NCBI GenBank assembly: GCA_031261915.1
Contig: JAISIT010000223.1
Span: forward strand, 1-57,569
Length of the DNA stretch: 57,569 bases
DNA from: Candidatus Methanoflexus mossambicus
GTDB lineage: Archaea > Methanobacteriota > Methanobacteria > Methanobacteriales > Methanobacteriaceae
Direction: 5' to 3'
Both the position numbers and the translations under genes were made by a program. This document shows positions 50,620 through 57,451 of the stretch, piece by piece; position 1 is the first letter of the stretch, and the number at the start of each line of letters is the position of its first letter. The notes below the pieces were generated by a model, which saw only the letters and a program-made list of their open reading frames with translations, was not told the origin of the DNA and did no database searches.

Positions 50620-51381
50620 ATGAAAATTGAAATCATTCCATTAAAAAAAATCCCTTTAATAAATAAAAAGGTAAATTTAGGTCAATTAATTCTTAATGAC
50701 TTAAATGATGAGAATTTATCTCTTCAAAGTGGAGATATAATATTAATAGCTGAAACTCTAATTGCTAAATCTGAAGGTGAAATGATTAAATTAAGAGATA
50801 TAGAACCTTCAAAAATAGCTATTGATTTGGCTAAAAAAACTAAAAAAGATTCTAAGCTTGTTCAAGCTATTTTAGATGTTTCAAATGAAGTTATTGCTAC
50901 AGGTCCAGAGTTTATAATTACTGAAACTAAACATGGTTTTGTATGTGCTAATGCTGGAATTGATGAGTCTAATATTTCAGAAGGGTTTGCAAAACCAATT
51001 CCTAAGAATCCAGATAATTCTGCTGAAGAAATAAGGTTATTTTTAGAAAATATCCTCAGTATAAATTTAGCAGTCATTATTACAGATACTCAAGGTCGTG
51101 CTTTTAGAAATGGTGCTGTTGGAGTAGCTATTGGTTCATCAGGAATTAATCCATTATGGATTAGAAAAGGTGAAGAAGATTTATACGGAAGAAAGCTTCA
51201 AACTACAGAAATAGCTATTGCTGATGAATTAGCTGCTGCTGCTTCTCTTTTAATGGGACAAGCTAATGAAGGAATACCGATAGTAATTATCCGAGGATAT
51301 TCTCCATTTAATACTCTTAGAAATAAAAATATAGGCATCAAACCTTTAATTCGTCTAAAAGAATTTGATGTTTTTAGATAA
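50620..51381 (+). CDS. cofE: Coenzyme F420-0:L-glutamate ligase CofE
   Basis: A 253-residue GTP-dependent ligase that adds the glutamate residues to coenzyme F420-0, the deazaflavin hydride carrier of methanogenesis. The N-terminus ([19 protein letters not shown]), [19 protein letters not shown], the conserved [11 protein letters not shown] and the nucleotide/metal site [24 protein letters not shown] are all present, and the length is typical. The ATG has no clear ribosome-binding site. purO is 87 bp upstream, so an operon is plausible without pathway relation. Confidence 0.95.
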   Translation: MKIEIIPLKKIPLINKKVNLGQLILNDLNDENLSLQSGDIILIAETLIAKSEGEMIKLRDIEPSKIAIDLAKKTKKDSKLVQAILDVSNEVIATGPEFIITETKHGFVCANAGIDESNISEGFAKPIPKNPDNSAEEIRLFLENILSINLAVIITDTQGRAFRNGAVGVAIGSSGINPLWIRKGEEDLYGRKLQTTEIAIADELAAAASLLMGQANEGIPIVIIRGYSPFNTLRNKNIGIKPLIRLKEFDVFR

Positions 51382-51662
51382 TTTAGAAATTTTTACTATA
51401 TTTTAATATTTCTAATAACTTTAAATAAGTCCATAAAATTAATAGTTTTTATATAATATTTAAAAAAAGATATATTGTAATAGTTTAATAAAAAAATTAA
51501 TCGAATAAAATTAAATTATCACTTTAGCAAAAACTAATATCAAAAACAAACAAACAAACAAAATAAAAAAAAAAAAAAAAATTAAATAATTGAAAACAAA
51601 CTATAAACTATTAAAAAGTATTTACTGACATTAAGTTTTTGGATATTATAATTCCTATTGAT

Positions 51663-52385
51663 TTAAGTTATAATATCTAAAAAATACCTTTCATAATAAG
51701 CTAATGCACTTAAACTAGTTCTTTCACGATCACTATCCCATTCACGATCCTCATAATCATAATCTCTTATTTGTAAAGTATTACTGTTAATTTTTTTCAA
51801 AACATATTTTTGATTATTGTCAAGTCTCCATTTACCGTTTCTAGCTTTTTCATATTCTTTAACATTTATAGTAATTTCAGAACCAGATTTATAAGTAGAC
51901 CAAGTAACTTTTTCAGTGTTACGATCAAAATATTTTGTGCCAGAATCTATTTTACCATTAGCCGTATTAGTATTTGTAGCAACTACATCAGTTGTGACTG
52001 TTTTTAAACTATTTTTATATTTATTATAAAATGATTTAGCACTTAAACTAGTTTTTTCATATTCATAATCCCATTCACGATCAGCATAATCATATTCAGC
52101 TATTCTTAATCTATTTTTAGAAACCTTTTTCAAAACGACTTTATCCTCATCGTCAAGTCTCCATTTACCATTTCTATTTTTTTCATACTCTTTAACATAA
52201 ATTGTAACTTCTGAACCAGATGTATATGTAGACCAAGTAACTTTTTCAGTGTTACGATCAAAATATTTTGTGCCAGAATCTATTTTTTTACTACTTGCAG
52301 CACTAAGAGTAGCAAAAGATGATACACAAATTGCTATGGCTAAAATAGCCATTAAAATTATAACTACCTTTTTAATATTTTTCAT
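51663..52385 (-). CDS. Secreted protein with two tandem ~100-residue repeats
   Basis: A 240-residue exported protein of unknown function. An N-terminal signal peptide (MKNIKKVVIILMAILAIAIC, cleavage near SAASS) is followed by two copies of a ~95-residue domain. Each starts KIDSGTKYFDRNTEKVTWST, continues through GSE(V/I)TI.VKEYEK.RNGKWRLD and ends with a Tyr/Asp/Arg-rich stretch (YDYADREWD). The start at 52385 follows GGTTGT; a longer frame to 52475 exists but would bury the signal peptide. A 59-nt DNA segment is identical between the repeats (51895-51953 and 52228-52286), so the duplication is recent or homogenised. It is adjacent to the variable right end of the window. Confidence 0.72.
   Translation of the reverse strand: MKNIKKVVIILMAILAIAICVSSFATLSAASSKKIDSGTKYFDRNTEKVTWSTYTSGSEVTIYVKEYEKNRNGKWRLDDEDKVVLKKVSKNRLRIAEYDYADREWDYEYEKTSLSAKSFYNKYKNSLKTVTTDVVATNTNTANGKIDSGTKYFDRNTEKVTWSTYKSGSEITINVKEYEKARNGKWRLDNNQKYVLKKINSNTLQIRDYDYEDREWDSDRERTSLSALAYYERYFLDIIT
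51895..51953. repeat. 59-nt identical repeat, copy 1
   Basis: This segment in the second domain of the secreted protein is identical to 52228-52286 in the first domain. It encodes the start of each domain. Confidence 0.9.
52228..52286. repeat. 59-nt identical repeat, copy 2
   Basis: Partner of 51895-51953. Identity at synonymous positions over the whole length indicates recent duplication or gene conversion within the gene. Confidence 0.9.
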
Positions 52386-52569
52386 TTTAACAACCCATAT
52401 AATTTTAACAACCATATAATCCAAGTATAATAATTGAATCATATAATTTATTTTAATACTTAACATGAAAAGCATTAAAACTCTAAAAAATATTTAATAA
52501 CTATTTAATAAATATTTAATAAAAATTTAATAAACTACCATTAACATTGGAATATTTGCAACACGAAAT

Positions 52570-52583
52570 ATTATCATGATAAT
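52570..52583. promoter_or_regulatory. 14-bp palindrome, operator-like
   Basis: ATTATCATGATAAT is a perfect palindrome about 185 bp upstream of the secreted protein start, in the divergent region shared with modA. Candidate regulator-binding site only. Confidence 0.35.
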
Positions 52584-53220
52584 GATTAATTAAATAGTAA
52601 ATAATAATATATGAATCATAATATATAAATGTTTCGTTATATTTTTATATTTATTTCAATTGAAAATTTCTATTAAAATTTTAATATAGGAAAAAATATA
52701 TTGAACACCAATTGGAATACTAATAAAGAGTATTTAGTTAATTAAATTATACTTTCAAAAGTAATAAATGAATAAATCTAAAAAATTAAATCATAAGTCG
52801 TCCCATAATTCATATTTTTAAGAATTTTTGTAAAATTAATATTATTATAAACTATTTAAACATTTTATATTCTTAAACTTTGTTTTAGTTTTTAAAAATA
52901 ACATTATAAAATGAACATATAATAAGTAGTATAATAAATTTTAATAAATTTTAATAAATTTTAATAAATATATAATAAATATATAATAAATTATAAAACA
53001 AATAAACAAAACTATTGAAGATAAACAAAACCAAATGCACAATTCCAAATATGATAAGTTTATATATTCAATTCGATAAATATAAACAAAGGAATATCCA
53101 TAAAAGATATTTCTAAAAAATCTTGAAACAAGCAATATAAACATGAATTTTGAATTTAAATAATTATATTTCACATAACTAAAAATAAAGAGTTAAATAG
53201 CTTTATTTTTTGACATAATC

Positions 53221-53270
53221 ATAAAAATAATTAAAAATAATTAAAAATAATTAAAAATAATTAAAAATAA
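53221..53270. repeat. Decamer tandem repeat upstream of modA
   Basis: Five copies of TTAAAAATAA, a rotation of the decamer found at 41-90. It lies about 40-90 bp upstream of the modA start codon and could modulate promoter spacing. Confidence 0.85.
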
Positions 53271-53306
53271 TCAAAATACTTAAAATTTAATAACTTAGGT
53301 GTTATC

Positions 53307-54110
53307 ATGAATAAAAAATATGGAATAATTGGAGTTATAATAATTATTATCCTAATATTAACAGGAATATACTTCAGTGGTGTTTTAAATAACAATAATA
53401 GTTCCAATGAAAAAGGTGAAGTTTACCTTTTAGCTGGAGCAGGTTTTAGTAAAGTAGGACCAGAATTAGTGAAAGCATTTAATGAAAAATACCCAAATAT
53501 TAAAATAAATGTTAAATATGGTGGAAGTGGCGAGTTATTTAGCATATTAGAAACTCAAAAGCAAGGTGATGTATTTTTACCTGCAGATTACAAATATATG
53601 GGCGACGCAATTAAAAATGATTATATTGAAACCAATACCGTTGTAAATATTACTAAAAATATTCCTACTATTGTAGTTGAAGCTGGAAATCCTAAAAATA
53701 TAACTTCCCTTGCAGATTTAGGAAAATCAGGAGTGAAAGTTGCATTAGGCGATCCAAAAGTGCCAGCTATTGGAAAAGCATCTGCTCAACTACTTGAAAA
53801 AAATAATTTAACTGAAAAAGTTACTCCAAATGTAGAAGTTTACACATCCACAGTTAATCAACTTTTAACTTACCTTGTTACAGGTCAAGTTGATGCAGTT
53901 ATAATTTGGGAGGATATGACTTCTTGGAAAGAAAATGAAGGAAAAATCGAAGTTATTAAAATCCCAGATAATGAAAATATCTTTAGTGATATTCCAGTAG
54001 GAGTTACAAAATTTGCAGAAAATAAGGACGCCTCAAATAAATTCGCTGAATTTTTATATTCTGAAAATGGTAAAAAAGTATGGGAAGCATGGGGCTTTGA
54101 AATAAATTAA
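53307..54110 (+). CDS. modA: Molybdate/tungstate ABC transporter, substrate-binding protein
   Basis: A 267-residue exported binding protein. An N-terminal hydrophobic anchor (about residues 5-25) is followed by an Asn/Ser linker and a type II periplasmic-binding fold. Oxyanion-binding features of the ModA family: LLAGAGFSKVGPELVKAF, VKYGGSGELFSILETQKQGDVFLPAD, and KVALGDPKVPAIGKA, followed by VTGQVDAVIIWEDM. There is no lipobox cysteine, so it is probably anchored by the uncleaved helix. The ATG follows AGGTG. modB and modC follow on the same strand. The substrate could be molybdate or tungstate; both are used in formylmethanofuran dehydrogenases. Confidence 0.9.
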   Translation: MNKKYGIIGVIIIIILILTGIYFSGVLNNNNSSNEKGEVYLLAGAGFSKVGPELVKAFNEKYPNIKINVKYGGSGELFSILETQKQGDVFLPADYKYMGDAIKNDYIETNTVVNITKNIPTIVVEAGNPKNITSLADLGKSGVKVALGDPKVPAIGKASAQLLEKNNLTEKVTPNVEVYTSTVNQLLTYLVTGQVDAVIIWEDMTSWKENEGKIEVIKIPDNENIFSDIPVGVTKFAENKDASNKFAEFLYSENGKKVWEAWGFEIN

Positions 54111-54557
54111 ATCAAAGTTCTTTTTCTTTATTTTTTTAATATTTTTCTTTATTTTCATTTATTTTTCTTTATTTACCTTTTTTTGAGTTTTTTTTTTGAG
54201 TTTTAAATTTTATATATTTAAACATGATTTAATATAACTTAATAATTTTTTAATTAAATATCCATAATCAATCGGTTATCATTTTATCTATTTATATTTG
54301 TTCTAATTTTAAATCTAAAAATGATTAAATAAAAAAATAATATACAATTAGTTATAATCAATTTAAAAAGATGAAAATACATGAAATTAATTAAATGTTA
54401 AAGATAAATAAAAATTAAAGAATATAATAAAAATTAAAAAGATATAATAACTGTTAAAAATAAAATAAAAATTAGAAAAACTATAATAACATTAGAATAT
54501 ATAAATAACAAAGGATATAGAATTACTTTAAAAATATAATTTAAATAAGTAGATATT
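54111..54557. other. Spacer between modA and modB with candidate promoter
   Basis: 447 bases, unusually long within a transporter gene set. It begins with TTTTTCTTTATTT repeats (probable termination region of modA) and later carries TATA-like ATATATAAAT at 54498-54507, about 50 bp before the modB ATG. modBC may therefore be transcribed separately from modA. Confidence 0.5.
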
Positions 54558-55337
54558 ATGCGTTCAAAATTTGAAATGGGATTTATTGGAGTTACTGTAT
54601 TCATTACTCTTCTTTTTTTCCTTGTTATAGGAAGTATGTTTTTAATTCCATCATTTGATGGTTTTTTAAGAGCATTATTCTCTGAAGAAATGAGATTTGC
54701 AATCCAATTAACATTATATACTTCAATAATAGCAGCTATTTTAGTTATGATTTTTTCAATACCAATAGCATATACATTAAGTAGATATGAATTCCCTTTA
54801 AAAAGTATTTTTAAAATAATTCTTGATTTACCTATGGCTTTTCCTGAAATTGTTGTAGGAATAGCGCTTTTAATGTTTCTTGGAGCCAATGGAATTGGTA
54901 ACTTTTTAGAATTTCTTGGAATATCTTTAGTTTTTAATGAAACTGGAATTATAATAGCTCAATTCTTTGTTACATTCCCATACACAGTCAAGATAATATA
55001 TTCATCATTTGAAGGAATTGACACACGATATGAATTTGTTTCAAGAAGTTTAGGATACTCTGAAATTAAAACATTTTTAAATATCACCTTGCCAATGGCA
55101 AAAAATGGACTCTTTGCAGGTTCAATCATTAGTTTAGCACGATGTATAGGAACATTTGCATCAGTTTTGTTTGTAGGTGGAGGAATACTAATGAAAACAG
55201 AAACTTTAGCTATTTCAATGTATTTAAATCTATCTACAGGAGATATAGACTTAGCAATTACCTCTGGAATAATTCTTGTAATCATTTCATTAATTACAAT
55301 ATTTGTAATGGAAAAATATTTAGATAAAACAGTTTAA
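54558..55337 (+). CDS. modB: Molybdate/tungstate ABC transporter, permease
   Basis: A 259-residue permease with about six transmembrane helices and the cytoplasmic EAA-type loop (YEFVSRSLGYSEIKTFLNITLPMAKNG; key Gly in SLGYS, about residue 165) that contacts the ATPase. The N-terminal helix GFIGVTVFITLLFFLVIGSM and LDLPMAFPEIVVGIALL are characteristic of ModB/WtpB permeases. No strong ribosome-binding site before the ATG. modC starts 44 bp downstream. Confidence 0.92.
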   Translation: MRSKFEMGFIGVTVFITLLFFLVIGSMFLIPSFDGFLRALFSEEMRFAIQLTLYTSIIAAILVMIFSIPIAYTLSRYEFPLKSIFKIILDLPMAFPEIVVGIALLMFLGANGIGNFLEFLGISLVFNETGIIIAQFFVTFPYTVKIIYSSFEGIDTRYEFVSRSLGYSEIKTFLNITLPMAKNGLFAGSIISLARCIGTFASVLFVGGGILMKTETLAISMYLNLSTGDIDLAITSGIILVIISLITIFVMEKYLDKTV

Positions 55338-55381
55338 TATATTAATAATCAAAGAATAATAGCTTAATAATGGTGAAATAA

Positions 55382-56533
55382 ATGTTTTTAGAAGTTAAAG
55401 ACCTATCAGTTGATTTAAATAAATTTAAACTTAAAAATATAAATTTAAATGTTGAAAAAGGAGAATATTTAGTTTTAATTGGACCAACTGGTTCTGGAAA
55501 ATCTGTTCTTTTAGAAACTATTATTGGTTTTTACAAAGCAAAAAAAGGGAATATTTATTTAAATGGAAAAGAAATAAGCAATACCCCTCCAGAAAAACGA
55601 GGAATTGGAATAGTATACCAAGACAACATGTTATTTCCCAATATGAATGTTTATGAGAATATTGCTTACGGGGGCAAACACAAACTCTCATCAGAAGAAT
55701 TAGAAAAAAGAATAATTAAAATATCCAAACAATTAAAAATAGATCAGCTATTTGATAGAGATGTAACAACTTTAAGTGGAGGAGAAGCTCAGAGAACATC
55801 CCTTGCACGAGCATTGATTACAAATCCAAAAATAATACTAATGGATGAACCTTTTTCTGCATTGGACATATCAACAAGGACAAAATTAAGATTAGTGATT
55901 AAAGACCTATGTATTCAACATAAAACAACAGTTATACATGTTTCCCACAACTTCAACGATGTATGGAATTTAGCAGATAAGGTAGGGGTTATGAAAGACG
56001 GAACCCTGCATCAAATAGGAAATGTTTCAGAAGTATTTTCAAAACCAGAAAACAATTTTGTAGCAGATTTCGTAGGTGTTTCAAATATATTTAAAGGAAC
56101 AATAATAAAAATAGCTCCAGATGCTGCAAAAATAGAATTAGAAAACGGAACAATGATAAATAGCTCAGATACAAAATGTATGTCAAAATTATACAATCAA
56201 AATCTTCAAAATAACAATGCAAATCAAGATAGTGTGGAGGTTATAGATAATAAAGTATTAATAGCTATTCGCCCAGAAAACATAATTTTCTCCAAAGAAA
56301 AATTTGAATCATCAGCAAGAAATCAATTAAAAGGCAAAGTAATTGAATTAATTAAAAATGGTCCAAATATCATCGTAAATGTGGATGTTAATAATATCAC
56401 AATACAAGGATTACTAACAGCAAATTCTGCAGACATTTTAGATATTAAAGTAGATAATGATATTTATATTAGTTTTAAATCATTAAATGTAAAAATTATA
56501 GATAAATACCATGAATTTGAAATAGGAAATTAA
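55382..56533 (+). CDS. modC: Molybdate/tungstate ABC transporter, ATP-binding protein
   Basis: A 383-residue ABC ATPase. Walker A is IGPTGSGKSVL (about 33-43), Q-loop VYQDNMLFPNM, signature LSGGEAQRTSLARAL, Walker B KIILMDEPFSALD and switch His in VIHVSHNF. The C-terminal ~150 residues form a TOBE-like oxyanion-regulatory domain (FVGVSNIFKGTI; IAIRPENIIFS), interrupted by an Asn-rich loop. GGTGA precedes the ATG. It is the last gene of the transporter set; the small-peptide repeats begin 35 bp after its stop codon. Confidence 0.93.
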   Translation: MFLEVKDLSVDLNKFKLKNINLNVEKGEYLVLIGPTGSGKSVLLETIIGFYKAKKGNIYLNGKEISNTPPEKRGIGIVYQDNMLFPNMNVYENIAYGGKHKLSSEELEKRIIKISKQLKIDQLFDRDVTTLSGGEAQRTSLARALITNPKIILMDEPFSALDISTRTKLRLVIKDLCIQHKTTVIHVSHNFNDVWNLADKVGVMKDGTLHQIGNVSEVFSKPENNFVADFVGVSNIFKGTIIKIAPDAAKIELENGTMINSSDTKCMSKLYNQNLQNNNANQDSVEVIDNKVLIAIRPENIIFSKEKFESSARNQLKGKVIELIKNGPNIIVNVDVNNITIQGLLTANSADILDIKVDNDIYISFKSLNVKIIDKYHEFEIGN

Positions 56534-56647
56534 TATAAGAATTTATTTTTAAAAATAATAATTAAAGAAGTTTTAATAATAAAATAAATTAATATTTCAA
56601 TATTTTTTTTAGTTTTTAATTGTAGGAAAGTGAGTTTTCCTTAATAC

Positions 56648-56743
56648 TCATGTTTTTTTAAGTAAAAGGAATAAAATGGATAGCATATAATAAATGATTG
56701 CTATTAAATAAAATATCAAAGACATTATTACAATAAAATCCAT
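56648..56743 (-). CDS. 31-residue hydrophobic peptide, candidate type I toxin, copy A
   Basis: A minus-strand frame of 31 codons: MDFIVIM, then one continuous hydrophobic helix of about 25 residues (SLIFYLIAIIYYMLSILFLL), ending in LKKT and TGA. GGAGGTG lies 6 nt upstream of the ATG, the best ribosome-binding site in the window. Copy B encodes the same peptide with one substitution (Ser8Phe), and its stop is TAA instead of TGA. Frame, length and stop are thus preserved, supporting translation. Size, single membrane helix, lysine end, tandem duplication and structured leader match type I toxins of the Ldr/Ibs/Fst kind, but there is no sequence homology I can claim. Membrane-active toxin is inference; a small transporter-associated peptide is an alternative. 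Confidence 0.7.
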   Translation of the reverse strand: MDFIVIMSLIFYLIAIIYYMLSILFLLLKKT

Positions 56744-56767
56744 TCACACCACCTCCGCTTAATTGTT

Positions 56768-56809
56768 AAAAGCAAAGCTAGTGTTTAGACAAAATAATGC
56801 TCTGCTTTT
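56768..56809 (-). promoter_or_regulatory. Leader hairpin of peptide A mRNA
   Basis: On the minus strand AAAAGCAGAGC (56809-56799) pairs with GCTTTGCTTTT (56778-56768) as an 11-bp stem with one G-U, around a 20-nt loop. It ends 14 nt before the GGAGGTG box. Copy B keeps the pairing with a C-G to U-G change and extends it by two base pairs, so the structure appears selected. The loop and 5' arm carry the sequence complementary to the candidate antisense RNA. Confidence 0.65.
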
Positions 56810-56893
56810 ACAAATAATTATTTAATAAATAAAAGCAGTTTATACTCACTAACCTACATATTAATTTATTAATTTTAAGTATTAAAATAATAA

Positions 56894-56910
56894 CTATTTG
56901 AAACAAATAG
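56894..56910. promoter_or_regulatory. Palindromic operator candidate
   Basis: CTATTTG-AAA-CAAATAG is a perfect 7+3+7 inverted repeat directly before the plus-strand TATA box. It is fully conserved in copy B at 57428-57444. Confidence 0.5.
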
Positions 56911-56923
56911 AAAAATATATATA
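56911..56923 (+). promoter_or_regulatory. Candidate promoter of antisense RNA
   Basis: AAAAATATATATA: an A-rich BRE-like run followed by TATATATA (56916-56923). Transcription would begin about 25 bp downstream, near 56943-56947, at ATTGTTAGACAG. The corresponding site in copy B is cut by the insertion-sequence end. Confidence 0.5.
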
Positions 56924-56942
56924 ACATCAAAATAAAAATATA

Positions 56943-56997
56943 ATTGTTAGACAGAATAATGCTCAAGCCACCAAATATTATTTTGGTGGCTTTTTTT
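56943..56997 (+). ncRNA. Candidate ~55-nt antisense/antitoxin RNA
   Basis: Bounded by a plus-strand TATA box at the expected distance and by a perfect hairpin followed by seven T residues. Its 5' part (56947-56964, UUAGACAGAAUAAUGCUC) is complementary to 18 consecutive nucleotides of the peptide A leader on the minus strand (complement of 56785-56802), with a single G-U pair. Binding would cover the loop and 5' stem arm of the leader hairpin. It is separate from, not simply opposite to, its target, as in RNAs acting in trans from a neighbouring site. Existence and boundaries are predictions. Confidence 0.5.
56965..56997 (+). terminator. Hairpin/T-tract terminator
   Basis: AAGCCACCAAA and TTTGGTGGCTT form a perfect 11-bp stem with a 6-nt loop, and the 3' arm runs into seven consecutive T residues. 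It is the strongest intrinsic-terminator-like structure in the window and stands out as a G+C-rich patch. Confidence 0.75.
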
Positions 56998-57182
56998 ATT
57001 TAAATAGATATAAGAATTATAAATTAACTTTAAAGTATTATTTATCTATAACTTTTTTTATAATTGTATAATCATTTCACAATTACTACTTAAAAGAGTA
57101 TTAAAAAGTTTTAATCTTAAAATAAATTAATATTATAATCTTTTTAGTTTTTAATTGTAGGAAAGTGAGTTTTCTTTAATAC

Positions 57183-57278
57183 TTATGTTTTTTTAAGTAA
57201 AAGGAATAAAATGGATAGCATATAATAAATGATTGCTATTAAATAAAATATCAAAAACATTATTACAATAAAATCCAT
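57183..57278 (-). CDS. 31-residue hydrophobic peptide, candidate type I toxin, copy B
   Basis: Identical in length and sequence to peptide A except Ser8Phe. The stop codon is TAA rather than TGA. The ribosome-binding site is weakened to GGATGTG where copy A has GGAGGTG. Its leader hairpin is kept (57303-57344), but the loop sequence differs from copy A, so the candidate antisense RNA next to copy A pairs with it only through AAUGCUC. The putative antisense gene of this copy has been cut off by an insertion. Reduced translation would be a plausible compensation. Confidence 0.65.
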   Translation of the reverse strand: MDFIVIMFLIFYLIAIIYYMLSILFLLLKKT

Positions 57279-57302
57279 TCACACCACATCCGCTTAATTG
57301 TT

Positions 57303-57344
57303 AAAAGCAAAGCATAGTGTTTAGGTAGTAAATGCTCTACTTTT
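57303..57344 (-). promoter_or_regulatory. Leader hairpin of peptide B mRNA
   Basis: AAAAGTAGAGCAT pairs with ATGCTTTGCTTTT on the minus strand: 13 bp with two G-U pairs, loop of 16 nt. Stem conserved with copy A, loop diverged. Confidence 0.65.
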
Positions 57345-57427
57345 ACAAATAATAATAAAGATGTAAAAATAATTTATACTCACTAACCTACATATTAATT
57401 TATTAATTTTAAGTATTAAAATAATAA

Positions 57428-57444
57428 CTATTTGAAACAAATAG
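57428..57444. promoter_or_regulatory. Palindromic operator candidate, copy B
   Basis: Same CTATTTG-AAA-CAAATAG palindrome as at 56894-56910. Its retention while the adjacent TATA box is truncated may mean it also serves the minus-strand toxin promoter. Confidence 0.45.
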
Positions 57445-57451
57445 AAAAATA

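Larger units (their letters stand above)
52386..53306. other. Long divergent intergenic region
   Basis: 921 bases between the secreted protein gene (minus) and modA (plus). It contains a perfect 14-bp palindrome ATTATCATGATAAT (52570-52583), a 12-bp palindrome TTTCAATTGAAA (52654-52665) and repeated TTTTAATAAAT at 52935-52970. An open frame on the minus strand at 52941-53174 is A/T-biased and not supported. No stable RNA recognised. Confidence 0.55.
56568..56917. repeat. ~350-bp direct repeat, copy A
   Basis: Matches 57106-57451 over its whole length by hand alignment. Most differences are confined to the leader-hairpin loop and the ~35 bp after it. It contains the minus-strand 31-codon peptide gene, its leader hairpin, a block at about 56837-56917 that is identical to copy B, and the palindrome CTATTTGAAACAAATAG. 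Copy A continues into the candidate antisense RNA gene. Confidence 0.95.
57106..57451. repeat. ~346-bp direct repeat, copy B
   Basis: Second copy of the peptide module. It ends at AAAAATA (57445-57451), where copy A continues with the rest of the TATA box and the antisense RNA. The break coincides with the GGCACTGTCAAA end of a mobile element. Confidence 0.95.

Noticed and set aside
52941-53174. 77-residue hydrophobic minus-strand frame before modA
   Set aside because: Composition matches random A/T sequence, no ribosome-binding site, and it ends inside TTTAATAAA repeats.
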